From NCBI GenBank assembly GCA_963804005.1, contig CAWDOP010000009.1, positions 87,033-151,032 on the forward strand: DNA of 64,000 nucleotides. Direction: 5' to 3'. Made by a program: the position numbers and the translations under genes. Positions 53,291 through 61,636 of this stretch are shown here, one piece after another; the first letter of the stretch is position 1, and each line of letters starts with the position of its first letter. The stretch comes from JAGXRK01 sp963804005. Lineage in GTDB: Bacteria > Bacteroidota > Ignavibacteria > Ignavibacteriales > Ignavibacteriaceae. The notes below the pieces were generated by a model that was not told the DNA's origin, ran no database searches, and saw only the letters and a program-made list of their open reading frames with translations.

Positions 53291-55122
53291 ATAATTTTGA
53301 TTCTACAAACTCTAAAACTTCAGAAAGCTTTTTCTGAGCTTTAGTTTTTAGCTCCGTACAGGTTTTTTTCATATCAGAATTAAACTTTTCATCTTTAATA
53401 TCTTTAAGATTGATAAGCACATTATAAATTCCGCCAAGGACTCCTGTGTAAGCACTTTGTGCTCCAACTCCAACATCTGTAATGGAATTTGGATTACCGT
53501 ACTTTGCTACTGTCTCTGCAATTTCAATTGCCTGATAACTCAGTTGTGCGGTATTTAAGGGAACGTGAACTGCTTGTTTTAATCCATTTTGCATCGCTGT
53601 TTCACGAATTTTCTTCTCTTCTGCGGTTTTGTTCGGCAATCTTCTTGCAGCCATATAGTCGTTAAATGCATTCGTATCATCATCAACAGCTTTTACTAAA
53701 ATGTTTTTAATTTCCTGGCATTTATCCGCAGCTTCATTAAGAATTTTATCTGTCTCCGGATCACTGCCTCGTTTGTTTGCTGTTAAGTTACTAACCATTG
53801 AAGATAAGGCGGCACCAAGCGCCCCAGATAATAGCAGCAATTGAACCGCCGCCTGGAGCAGGAGTTTCTCTTGATACTTCATCAACAAAATCTGTCAATT
53901 TCATTTCGACAAGTGCAGTATCAAGATTCTTTGGCAATCCTAAAACTCTTTCTTCAATTTTAAATTCCGAAACATCATTTAATCCAAGTGATTGAACAGC
54001 TGTATTAAGGATATCGCGAATCGGAACTCCGGTTGAACGATGTTGTTTTCTGAGATAATGTTTTCCCGTTTCAAGCAAGGCAGGATAAGGAACCATTCCA
54101 ACAATCTCACTTCCTGTAACACGTAAACCTCTTTCAGCGGCGAGCTTTTCCGTTTCATCAAAAACATGATGCGTTGATGTAACTTTGTAGTTTGTAAGAT
54201 TTATTGAGATTTGAACTCGATCAAATTTTGGAACCGCCCAGCCAATAGCTTTACAATGTGTGAACTTACCAGGAATCTTAACCGATTGTCCTTCTGGTTT
54301 TTGCTTATCTATTCCATTTAAATCCAGAAGCTCAGCTAAATCATAGTTATGAGCATCTTTACAATGCTTGATTGTTTCGTTGATTGTCTTACCGGTAAAA
54401 TCACATTGTCCGCAAGGATAAGAGCCTTTTTCATACTTCAGAATTTCTTCACTCTTAAAGTAAAATGGTCCATTCCCTCCCTTTCGCGCTGATCTTCCTT
54501 TTTCTCTCAACTCAAACGCAATATCGGTTGCATATTTTTCTTCACGGGTATTTAGATCAATGTTATATGCGATAAGAAATTCTCTTACTCCTATTACCGT
54601 AGCACCTGATTTAGCATTAAATTTTGAAGTACCAAAATCCGGTTTCCATTCAGGTTTTTTTAGTTTTTCTTCAAGAGCTTCGTATTCGCCCTGTCTTACT
54701 TTTGCAAGGTTTTCTCTTTCAGGCTTTGCTGCTGATTTTTCATATAGGTAAACAGGAATTCCAAGTTCTTCACCAACTCTTTTTGCAACTTCTTTTGAAA
54801 GTTCAATACATTCTTCGGTTGTAATTCCACTAACTGGTACGAATGGACAAACATCCGTTGCACCCATTCTCGGATGCGAACCTTTATGCTTGCTCATATC
54901 TATAAGCTCAGCAGCTTTTTTGATTGAGTTGAATGCAGCTTCCTTAACACCGCTTGCATTTCCAATAAAAGTTACAACAGTACGGTTCATATCATATCCG
55001 GGATCAACATCAAGCAGCTTGACACCTTCTACTTTTTCAATTTCATCTGTTATTTGTTTAATGATTTCCGGTCTCTGACCTTCTGAAAAATTAGGTACGC
55101 ATTCAATAAGTTGTTCGTTCAT
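53289..55122 (-). CDS. ftcD: Glutamate formimidoyltransferase / formiminotetrahydrofolate cyclodeaminase, split by a +1 frameshift
   Basis: The N-terminal frame (55122 to about 53834) gives the formiminotransferase: LIECVPNFSEGQRPEIIKQI, KGSHPRMGATDVCPFVPVSG, ISINLTNYKVTSTHHVFDET. It then reaches the cyclodeaminase start (SRETPAPGGGSIAA) and derails into IIWGAWCRL. The next frame continues correctly with LSGALGAALSSMVSNLTANK to the stop at 53289. One surplus base at 53829-53834 accounts for this. The joined bifunctional protein has about 610 residues. It moves the formimino group of N-formimino-glutamate to tetrahydrofolate and then releases ammonia, the last step of one histidine degradation route. 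No other hut genes are nearby. Confidence 0.87.
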
Positions 55123-55163
55123 TTGTTCCTCTGATAAAATATTTTCGAGAACTAAAAATTCAC

Positions 55164-55191
55164 GTCATTCTTCGACTTCGCTCAGTATGAC
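55164..55191. repeat. Short copy of the dispersed palindromic repeat
   Basis: GTCATTCTTCGACTTCGCTC (55164-55183) plus AGTATGAC has GTCAT at one end and ATGAC at the other. It lies in the 235-bp gap between ftcD and mobA, which otherwise is AT-rich and must hold both divergent promoters. Confidence 0.55.
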
Positions 55192-55357
55192 TTAGGGAGT
55201 ATAAAAATTATCATACCAAAATTAAACAATTGTGCCGAATTCTCACGTTATTCAGCAAATAAATTATACTAAAGTATAATCAAAAACGATTAATTATTAA
55301 ATTTAATTGATTGTTAAATTAGAATGTATCTTTTTAAGTTATTGGAACAGAAAATGT

Positions 55358-55996
55358 ATGAATAGAAGGTTCATTGATACAAATGCTATTATCCTCACTG
55401 GAGGAGAAAGCAGGCGGATGGGAAAAGACAAATCCTCACTAATTCTTGAAGGAATAACTTTACTTGAAAGAACGATCAGTCTTTTATCTCCTTTTTTCGG
55501 AGAAATCATTCTTAGTGTTAGTGAAGAAAACGCTTACTCTGAATATGATCATAAAAAAGTAATAGATAAGTATAAAGGATTCGGTCCGCTCATTGGGATT
55601 TATTCTTCAATTCTTATTAGTGATACCGACAGAAATTTTATTATAACCAATGATATGCCCTACCTGAATCAAGATTTAATCTTATTCCTTTTAAATTATC
55701 CAACGAATAAAGAAATCATTATTCCTTTTGCTGATGGAAAGATTCATCCATTATGTGGAATCTATTCAAAGACTATTCTTCCCTCTCTGGAGAGCCTGAT
55801 AAAAAACAATCTTCCCAAGGATTTTATTGCTGCAGGAAAAATAAAGTCGTTGAGTCTAAAGAATTTCTTTAATAATCAATCAGTTGAGTATGTAGATGTA
55901 GAAAGAAATTTTAAGGGCTATAAACCCGAATTGTTTTTTAATATCAACACATTTGAAGATTATGAAAAAATCAGGCGTGATTTTGAAATAAATTGA
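55358..55996 (+). CDS. mobA: Molybdenum cofactor guanylyltransferase
   Basis: I start at the ATG at 55358 (MNRRFIDTNAIILTGGESRR), since the extra 17 residues upstream look non-coding and GGAACAG stands before this ATG. The product has about 212 residues. The nucleotide-binding signature is AIILTGGESRRMGKDKSSLI, followed by NDMPYLNQDL (metal-binding region) and HPLCGIYSK. It attaches GMP to molybdopterin to form the bis-MGD cofactor. Its presence implies molybdoenzymes elsewhere in the genome; none is in this window. Confidence 0.87.
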   Translation: MNRRFIDTNAIILTGGESRRMGKDKSSLILEGITLLERTISLLSPFFGEIILSVSEENAYSEYDHKKVIDKYKGFGPLIGIYSSILISDTDRNFIITNDMPYLNQDLILFLLNYPTNKEIIIPFADGKIHPLCGIYSKTILPSLESLIKNNLPKDFIAAGKIKSLSLKNFFNNQSVEYVDVERNFKGYKPELFFNINTFEDYEKIRRDFEIN

Positions 55997-56132
55997 CGGA
56001 ATAATAACTACCGTTTTTACTATTATTTACTGAAGTAGAAAATTAATTATTGTTAGCTTTATATAGAGTCGAAATCAAAACTAATTATTCCTTTGAACAA
56101 TTTATTACATAGAATTAAAAAAACCATAATCC

Positions 56133-56972
56133 TTAAACTTTATTTATCAATCCTTGAAGTAAGCTTTTTAATAATTTTTCGCACCATTCTCTTTTCTCAT
56201 CATCATTCTCCAAATATATCCCTTCGTATTGCGACATTTCTTTGGCTAAAATAATCAACTTATCGCTTGTTAATATTTTGAGCAAGCTTTGAAGAACCTT
56301 ATCACTCACAATTTTTAATAGGTCTCTACCTAAAAGTATTGCACCGCTTAGCTCATAATCCTCAGCCTGTTCAACTATATCAGGGTGGTCATATAACCTC
56401 TCTTCATTTCCAGCTTTTAAATACGTAGTAATTATTAAGTAAAGATCTTTTGCATCTTTAAGTCTTGTATCAACCGGTCTCTCATTCCAGGAAAATATCT
56501 TCAACATTACCAGACTTTCTACTGATGCCGCTTTAATTATTACTTCTGGATCAACTTGAATTAATATTTCTTCTGTATTCACAAAGGCGTCCTCAAATCC
56601 TAATATATTCATTTCCTTTTTATCTTTGTCAGGCCAAACAATTATATCATCTTTGGTTAAACCAAATGGTATGAAATCTATAATCATTCCATTGTATCTG
56701 TAACGATGTATTATTCGTTCATCCTTTACAAAACCAGCTTTTTCAATTTCACCTACTAAAAGTTTATACTCATCCCAATTCCTAATTCTAACAGCAAAAT
56801 CAATATCATTTGTTGCTCTATATATTATAATATCATATACATAGTTGAGAATAATATCCCTGACTGTTGCGCCGACTATAAAATAATCTATCTTCAGCTT
56901 ATCTGTTATCTCTTTAATCTTAATTAATATTTCAAGATTAAACTTGTCAATCTTTTGTGATATATCGTACAA
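56133..56972 (-). CDS. AbiEii-type nucleotidyltransferase toxin (type IV TA-like)
   Basis: The protein has 279 residues. The nucleotidyltransferase active site is seen in YFIVGATVRDIILNYVYDII (G-x-x-x-R-D) and RATNDIDFAVRI (the Asp pair), followed by a metal-site Asp in GMIIDFIPFG and a helical C-terminal domain (from VESLVMLKIFSWNERPVDTR). These are the marks of AbiEii/MenT-like toxins, which modify tRNA or use GTP. The TTG start overlaps the antitoxin gene by 26 bases, so expression is coupled. The target is unknown. It lies just outside the tRNA-bounded element. Confidence 0.75.
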   Translation of the reverse strand: MYDISQKIDKFNLEILIKIKEITDKLKIDYFIVGATVRDIILNYVYDIIIYRATNDIDFAVRIRNWDEYKLLVGEIEKAGFVKDERIIHRYRYNGMIIDFIPFGLTKDDIIVWPDKDKKEMNILGFEDAFVNTEEILIQVDPEVIIKAASVESLVMLKIFSWNERPVDTRLKDAKDLYLIITTYLKAGNEERLYDHPDIVEQAEDYELSGAILLGRDLLKIVSDKVLQSLLKILTSDKLIILAKEMSQYEGIYLENDDEKREWCEKLLKSLLQGLINKV

Positions 56973-57945
56973 TCTCTTTTTCGTAAATTATTTTTGCAGT
57001 TTCAATGTTTCTAGGGTCTCCAGTTGCAAGAAGATCCGCATATACTAATATCGGGTTGGTTATATCTGGATTAACAAAATCTCTGAAATTCCAGAATTTT
57101 TTCATCAGCACTAAATTTCCTTGTGGATTTCTTCTTAACCTATTTCTTAATACAAACTCGCCCTGCTTGTCACCTACATATATTGTATAAATGTATGGTC
57201 GTAAATAATTAGTCATTTTCTCCGCAGCAGCCTCCCCACCCCATTGAGCATCGTAAAAATTCATCTCCAGGTTTCTAATTTGATCTTCATCTGCTTCATA
57301 TCTGCCAGCCAAAAACTTCGGTTTTAATTTGTCTGGATATAGTATAACCCATCTTTCCAATAACTCTTCCTTATTAATTAATTTTCCCTTATTCTCATAG
57401 TCTGGTAAATATCCCTGCTTCTCTAATTCTTTTAGCGTTATATGAACAGTACCATGCGCAATTCCTGCTAGATCAGCTATCTCCCTTATAGGCCCTCTTT
57501 CCAAACCAGGATTACATAGCAGAGTATATATCGTTTGTAATGCTGCGGCATAGAAGGGTCTTCTTGTAGTGCGGAATCTTTTTACCTCATCAAGCTTGTT
57601 CCCTTTAATCTTTATAAACAAAGGTGGTACTTTTATATATGCATTCCCTGCTGTATCAATTACATTTATTTCATTCTCTTCTATCACTCGCATTAATTCC
57701 GGAGTAACATATTCTGTTATTAATAGTGGTATCCCTGGAACATTTCTTAAGTTGTTTAGTGCGATTCCTAACCTCGCCTTATTAAGAAACAATCGTACCT
57801 CTGCATTAAATATTAAATCATGATTTCCTATTTGAAATGTAATGTCCACTCGATCTCCAAAAGCAAAAGTCCTTATTTTGAGCCCTGTTTCAGCCTCTAG
57901 GTTTCTTAATGCTATGTCTATTACATCCCTTTCTCGGGGTCCCAT
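56947..57945 (-). CDS. AbiEi-family antitoxin / transcriptional regulator
   Basis: The protein has 332 residues. Residues 1-130 form an alpha/beta N-terminal domain (VDITFQIGNHDLIFNAEVRL). A winged helix-turn-helix lies about 135-185 (ALQTIYTLLCNPGLERGPIR, EIADLAGIAHGTVHITLKEL). The C-terminal domain runs to the end. The order antitoxin-then-toxin with overlap, and the internal helix-turn-helix, fit the type IV AbiEi/AbiEii arrangement, although AbiEi proteins more often have the helix-turn-helix at the N-terminus. An AGGAG ribosome binding site precedes the ATG. Four TGTCCAAT half-sites lie just upstream and are the likely self-regulation operator. Confidence 0.72.
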   Translation of the reverse strand: MGPRERDVIDIALRNLEAETGLKIRTFAFGDRVDITFQIGNHDLIFNAEVRLFLNKARLGIALNNLRNVPGIPLLITEYVTPELMRVIEENEINVIDTAGNAYIKVPPLFIKIKGNKLDEVKRFRTTRRPFYAAALQTIYTLLCNPGLERGPIREIADLAGIAHGTVHITLKELEKQGYLPDYENKGKLINKEELLERWVILYPDKLKPKFLAGRYEADEDQIRNLEMNFYDAQWGGEAAAEKMTNYLRPYIYTIYVGDKQGEFVLRNRLRRNPQGNLVLMKKFWNFRDFVNPDITNPILVYADLLATGDPRNIETAKIIYEKEIVRYITKD

Positions 57946-57959
57946 TGTAATCTCCTAGT

Positions 57960-58065
57960 TGTCCAATGCTTGTTAATTTTATTAAATATTGGACAAAGAT
58001 AAGTATTATTTTTGATTTTTCAACCTATCTGTCCAATATTTCTTAGTTTACACAGGCATTGGACA
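57960..58065 (-). promoter_or_regulatory. Duplicated inverted-repeat operator of the toxin-antitoxin operon
   Basis: Half-sites TGTCCAAT at 57960-57967 and 58030-58037 and their complements ATTGGACA at 57988-57995 and 58058-58065 form two inverted pairs. Each pair has the same 28-base start-to-start spacing, and the two pairs are exactly 70 bases apart. The first begins 15 bases before the antitoxin start. Two helically phased palindromes suggest cooperative binding by the antitoxin. Confidence 0.8.
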
Positions 58066-58085
58066 AGTACTTTTATGCTTGTAAA

Positions 58086-58120
58086 ATAAAAAAACCCCGA
58101 AAATCTTTCATTTTCGAGGT
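58086..58120 (-). terminator. Terminator after the left tRNA-Thr fragment
   Basis: ACCCCGAAAAT (58094-58104) pairs with ATTTTCGAGGT (58110-58120). On the minus strand the stem is followed by TTTTTTTATTTTAC. It sits directly after the 3' end of the tRNA fragment, as a tRNA terminator would. Confidence 0.8.
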
Positions 58121-58124
58121 TCAT

Positions 58125-58164
58125 TGAGCTGGTGAACGGAGTCGAACCGCCGACCTGCTGATTA
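58125..58164 (-). repeat. Attachment-site copy: 3' fragment of tRNA-Thr
   Basis: On the minus strand, TAATCAGCAGGTCGGCGGTT followed by CGACTCCGTTCACCAGCTCA is the 3' strand of an anticodon stem, the variable loop, T-arm and acceptor 3' side. It matches 63959-63998 at 39 of 40 positions. The 5' half of a tRNA is absent (the upstream text is AT-rich and unpaired), so it is not a gene but the displaced end left by integration into the tRNA 3' end. Confidence 0.85.
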
Positions 58165-58216
58165 AAAAACTATTATGTTAAATTAAATTATTTATTCGAC
58201 ACACTACGATTACCCA

Positions 58217-59680
58217 TTAAATAACGCTTGTACTTTTTGCAAATTTAATATTTCCCTGGTCATCAACATTAAAACTATAACTCTCCTTCTGCCCCGGTTT
58301 CCCGCTATGAGTTGCAACTAAAACTCTGTTCCCATCTGTGCGTATGTGAACAATTCCAAAAGCTTTCTTTATATACCCATTCATAGTCTCTGTGTAATTC
58401 GTGCTTTCATTACCCGATGCGGTCACTTTGTGCATTCTCACGTGGCCAATCTTTTTAAAGAATGCAGCCATTTCAGTAACGTAAACTAAGGGTTTCTCTA
58501 CTGTTGCTCTTGAGTATTTACCCAATGCTCCAACAAGTCCTGCTCTTGGATGTATATATTCCTTTGCTTCACTTTCATCTCCTGAACTAATTACGCTTAC
58601 AACAGGTCTTACAGCTTCAAGCATTCCGGGATTGAAATCGCTGGATCCGTGATGAGGAACTTTCAGGATTTCAGATGCAATACTAATCCCCTCATTGCGT
58701 GTGCGTTCCAATAAATCAGTCTGAGATTCAGCATTCAGATCAGCTCCGAACAAAAATCTTACATTACCATAGGTTAATTTCAAAACTACTGAATGACTGT
58801 TGATTGTGTGACTTGCCGAATAGCTTTTACTATTTTCACCGTGCAGGTATGGTAAAAAAAGTTTCTGATTTTTCTTTTCCACCAAAGGTCCTAATACCTG
58901 AATTTTGATATTTTCATTTTGTAAAAAATTAAATGCATTGTCATCTCCATATTCAACACGCTCAACGGTCAATGCAGGATTCTGATTTGTTACATCTAAT
59001 AGAGCGTTTTTCCAGGCTTTAAAAGGAGAGTTCATCCGGTCGTCGGATATATTCCGAATATCATCTTCTAATTCAGTAATGTAAAGTTTATTATCAACTG
59101 TTCTGGATTTACCGAAAATTTCTTTTAAAGGCAGGCTGCTGGCTCCCTTAATTATGCCATTATGATAAACCCGATGAATTTTCAGCATAGGTTTATTCTT
59201 TCCACGCGTTGCATTTAACAGTTTTGTTAAACCGGCAAAATGATCAGCATCTCCGTGGGTAACTACAACAGCTTCACAATCGAGTGCTGTATCTTTCAGG
59301 ATATAAGCCCAGGATGAAGACATGTAACACTTTAGATGGTCTTCCTCTCCTCCATCAAGAATTATTAATTTACCTTTGGGAGATTCTATAATTGTTGCAT
59401 CACCCTGCCCAACATCAACAAAACGAACTTTGAGAATCGGATCTTCTCTAAATTTTACTTTTAATGAAATTGCGGCATCATACTTTTTCCAAACATACTT
59501 CTTAGTTGTTTCATCCCATTCTCGTCTAGTAAAATCAAGTTTCCAGGATGTTTCTTCTTTTTTAATAACCTCTACCTTATCCCCCCAGAATAAGGTAGCA
59601 AGGAGATTTTCTTCCTTTCTAGGCTCACCAAATTTGTAAACTTTTACAATTTCGCTGTCTATGTATTTGGAAGTTGCCAT
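58217..59680 (-). CDS. ComEC-like metallo-beta-lactamase-fold hydrolase with SH3-like N-terminus
   Basis: The protein has 487 residues. Residues about 5-75 look like a small SH3-type beta domain (KVYKFGEPRKEENLLATLFW). The MBL domain follows: VRFVDVGQGDATIIESPKGK, ILDGGEEDH, the metal motif VVVTHGDADHFAG (H-x-D-x-D-H), SVVLKLTYGNVRFLFGADLN and KVPHHGSSDFNPGMLEAVRP, then HPRAGLVGAL. This is the soluble ComEC/Rec2-type MBL branch without the competence channel. No signal peptide is visible. It may act on nucleic acid or nucleotides; similar proteins occur in defence and mobile regions. It is the last gene of the element, next to the left attachment copy. Confidence 0.82.
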   Translation of the reverse strand: MATSKYIDSEIVKVYKFGEPRKEENLLATLFWGDKVEVIKKEETSWKLDFTRREWDETTKKYVWKKYDAAISLKVKFREDPILKVRFVDVGQGDATIIESPKGKLIILDGGEEDHLKCYMSSSWAYILKDTALDCEAVVVTHGDADHFAGLTKLLNATRGKNKPMLKIHRVYHNGIIKGASSLPLKEIFGKSRTVDNKLYITELEDDIRNISDDRMNSPFKAWKNALLDVTNQNPALTVERVEYGDDNAFNFLQNENIKIQVLGPLVEKKNQKLFLPYLHGENSKSYSASHTINSHSVVLKLTYGNVRFLFGADLNAESQTDLLERTRNEGISIASEILKVPHHGSSDFNPGMLEAVRPVVSVISSGDESEAKEYIHPRAGLVGALGKYSRATVEKPLVYVTEMAAFFKKIGHVRMHKVTASGNESTNYTETMNGYIKKAFGIVHIRTDGNRVLVATHSGKPGQKESYSFNVDDQGNIKFAKSTSVI

Positions 59681-60019
59681 TTTAAAACCTCCTCAATAAA
59701 ATTAATTACATATGTCGTATAATTTTTTAATGATAGTTAAATGTTCATACGAATTTTCAAATAGATCTGTAATAATTATTTTATTTATATCCTTTACTAG
59801 TATTTATTGAACTGACAATCTCATCCCGACTTAAGGTAATCCCGGAACTGATATCAATACCGGAATCCTTATGAACCTTGAAATAAACTGTTATTTGTTT
59901 TGATTGATTTTCTCAGATATTATAACCAAAATCAGAGAGTCAGTCTACTTTACCATATAATACAAAAACCACATTTATTGGGATATTTCCATTCCCAATT
60001 ATTATATGCACTCATATTT
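59681..60019. other. AT-rich intergenic region inside the element
   Basis: These 339 bases lie between the DUF3892 stop and the hydrolase start. An AGGAGG ribosome binding site stands before 59680, so the hydrolase has its own leader. I find no TTAGTA-N4-TACTAA palindrome here, unlike the three other control regions of the element, and no reading frame. Confidence 0.45.
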
Positions 60020-60292
60020 TCATGTAGCTTGCACACATTCGGGTAATTCATAGAGTTTATTTTTGACAGTTTTTTCCGGATCAGTTCTTAAGTATTTACC
60101 ATCTGGGCCAATAATAACATAAACATCGACTCTCTTACCTTCTATTAATGAATAATACGTGTGAAGACCTGCTTCAATTTCCGATATGGCGTGATGGCTT
60201 GCTTTCGGAGACCATAATTCATCTGGATTACAGAGAGCAGCTATTTCCTGATTACCATTTTTTCTAATTGAAATGACTTTTCTATCTGCCAT
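60020..60292 (-). CDS. DUF3892 family small protein
   Basis: The protein has 90 residues. ISIRKNGNQEIAALCNPDEL, WSPKASHHAISEIEAGLHTY and VDVYVIIGPDGKYLRTDPEK follow the DUF3892 pattern throughout (RKNG-x-G/Q-x-I-x-A-L-x-N, then G-x-x-T-Y, then K-Y-L-R-T-D). The family function is unknown. The promoter region carries one full palindrome at 60424-60439 and a degenerate one at 60380-60395, so it is probably under control of the element's response regulator. Confidence 0.8.
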   Translation of the reverse strand: MADRKVISIRKNGNQEIAALCNPDELWSPKASHHAISEIEAGLHTYYSLIEGKRVDVYVIIGPDGKYLRTDPEKTVKNKLYELPECVQAT

Positions 60293-60379
60293 AATTTTTC
60301 TGAAGTTATTTGAGAATTTGATAAGATATTATTTTATTAAAATACTGCTCAATCTTATAGTGTTTTAAAACAAAATACA

Positions 60380-60439
60380 TTAGTACTTGTAATAGAAATG
60401 TTGAAGGGAAATCATTTCTGAAATTAGTAATTGTACTAA
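60380..60439. promoter_or_regulatory. Two palindromic operator sites before the DUF3892 gene
   Basis: TTAGTAATTGTACTAA is at 60424-60439 (perfect TTAGTA/TACTAA arms), and TTAGTACTTGTAATAG is at 60380-60395 (left arm perfect, right arm with two mismatches). They are 44 bases apart, about four helical turns. Confidence 0.75.
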
Positions 60440-60500
60440 TGAATCCTATAAACCTAGAAGGAGTTACTTTTTGAAGCCATAATGAATTTTGGAAGAAAAT

Positions 60501-61076
60501 TTAGGTGGCAGTTTTAAGTGGAATTAATAAGGTTGCACTATCCTCCTTGAATAGAGTAAAGAATATGGCTACTAAAAAATCGAAGGATAATGTTGAATAG
60601 TAAAGAATTAAACTTTGAGTTGAATTACTAATTAGTACGAACAAATTAATAACAATACTTAATTCATAGAAGACTAAGAACAGATGATATATATTTAGTT
60701 TTTCAGTCTCGTAAGAGGATTTTATCAAGATTTTAAAAAATTTATAAAAAATTAAACCGTGAAAAAAACAAATAACTAAAATTAAATTCAGCATTGAGTA
60801 AAGAAGAAAAATAAACAACACCAGAATTATCAGATGAAATATCCAATGTTTCCGCATATCGTCTTTCGAGAAATCAATTGAGTAAAATAGCCCAAGAGTT
60901 GCAAATGAATGTAAAATATTTGGAGGTAGCCCAACATACATAACAGCAAAAAAATTAAGAGGATCCGAAAGTGCCAGAATGATAAAATAAAACGAATATT
61001 TTCCTTTAAACTGTCTTATAGCGGGCAAAATCCAAATGAAAATTGAAATGTATATTATAATATTTACAATTGTCAT
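60501..61076 (-). CDS. Polytopic membrane protein of unknown function
   Basis: The protein has 191 residues with about six hydrophobic helices: MTIVNIIIYISIFIWILPAI, YSFYFIILALSDPLNFFAVM, ILHSFATLGLFYSI, WIFHLIILVLFIFLLYSMLN, IYHLFLVFYELSIVINLFVL and LILYYSTLSFDFLVAIFFTL. I do not recognise a family. It follows the lipoprotein gene by 8 bases, so both are made together behind the palindrome at 61614. A membrane sensor or immunity-like role alongside the two-component pair is only a guess. Confidence 0.65.
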   Translation of the reverse strand: MTIVNIIIYISIFIWILPAIRQFKGKYSFYFIILALSDPLNFFAVMYVGLPPNILHSFATLGLFYSIDFSKDDMRKHWIFHLIILVLFIFLLYSMLNLILVICFFHGLIFYKFFKILIKSSYETEKLNIYHLFLVFYELSIVINLFVLISNSTQSLILYYSTLSFDFLVAIFFTLFKEDSATLLIPLKTAT

Positions 61077-61084
61077 TATAACAT

Positions 61085-61537
61085 TTAATCAGTTTCATTA
61101 CTTCCACATATTGGTGGGCACAGCGTTGCAACCTCCAAAGTATGGTCTCCATAAGTTACAGTTAGTGCCGTATCCCGACCTTCGATATTAACATTGGGGT
61201 AATCTCCCTGACTCAACAAGTCATTTACAACTGAGACACTGAACATTGAGAATACATCATCTTGACTGATGGTTATATCTTCGGGGTAAATGACATTCCG
61301 ATTATTATCTAGTATGATGACTCCGCCGTCAACAACCCTGAACATTATATTACTATCTGTTTGTTCCAATAATGATTGTAAAGTACTTGTTGGAAGCTCT
61401 ACCGATTTCTGCACTTTTCCAAATCTTTGGTTAGCAACTTCTTTGGTGAACATTTCTCCATGATACACCACACAGGCAGTTAGGCCAACAGCTATAATGG
61501 AAAAAAATAGATAAAACAATTTTTTTTTATATCTCAT
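61085..61537 (-). CDS. Small lipoprotein of unknown function
   Basis: I start at the ATG at 61537 because a perfect AAGGAGG lies 6 bases before it; the longer frame to 61582 is AT-rich filler. The product has 150 residues. The signal sequence is MRYKKKLFYLFFSIIAVGLT, followed by the lipobox Cys (GLTAC). The mature part is mostly beta (MFRVVDGGVIILDNNRNVIY, ALTVTYGDHTLEVATLC) and ends in CPPICGSNETD, whose Cys residues could form a disulfide. The family is unknown. It is the first gene of a two-gene unit with the membrane protein and sits 77 bases from the best palindrome of the element, suggesting control by the adjacent regulator. Confidence 0.7.
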   Translation of the reverse strand: MRYKKKLFYLFFSIIAVGLTACVVYHGEMFTKEVANQRFGKVQKSVELPTSTLQSLLEQTDSNIMFRVVDGGVIILDNNRNVIYPEDITISQDDVFSMFSVSVVNDLLSQGDYPNVNIEGRDTALTVTYGDHTLEVATLCPPICGSNETD

Positions 61538-61610
61538 TATAACCTCCTTATAAAAATAGTAATGATGATAATTAAAGTTCATTCTAATTTGTTCAATATT
61601 ACATAATTGT

Positions 61611-61632
61611 TTGTTAGTACTTGTACTAACAA
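61611..61632. promoter_or_regulatory. Palindromic operator of the lipoprotein operon
   Basis: TTGTTAGTACTTGTACTAACAA is a 22-base palindrome, perfect except for the centre (arms TTGTTAGTA/TACTAACAA). It lies 5 bases below the response-regulator stop and 74 above the lipoprotein start. On the minus strand, TATGTAATAT downstream could be a -10 region. Confidence 0.85.
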
Positions 61633-61636
61633 ATGA

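Noticed and set aside
58125..58200. A complete tRNA gene at 58.1 kb
   Set aside because: Only the 3' part (anticodon stem to acceptor) is present. The DNA where the D-arm and 5' acceptor should be is AT-rich and cannot pair with it.
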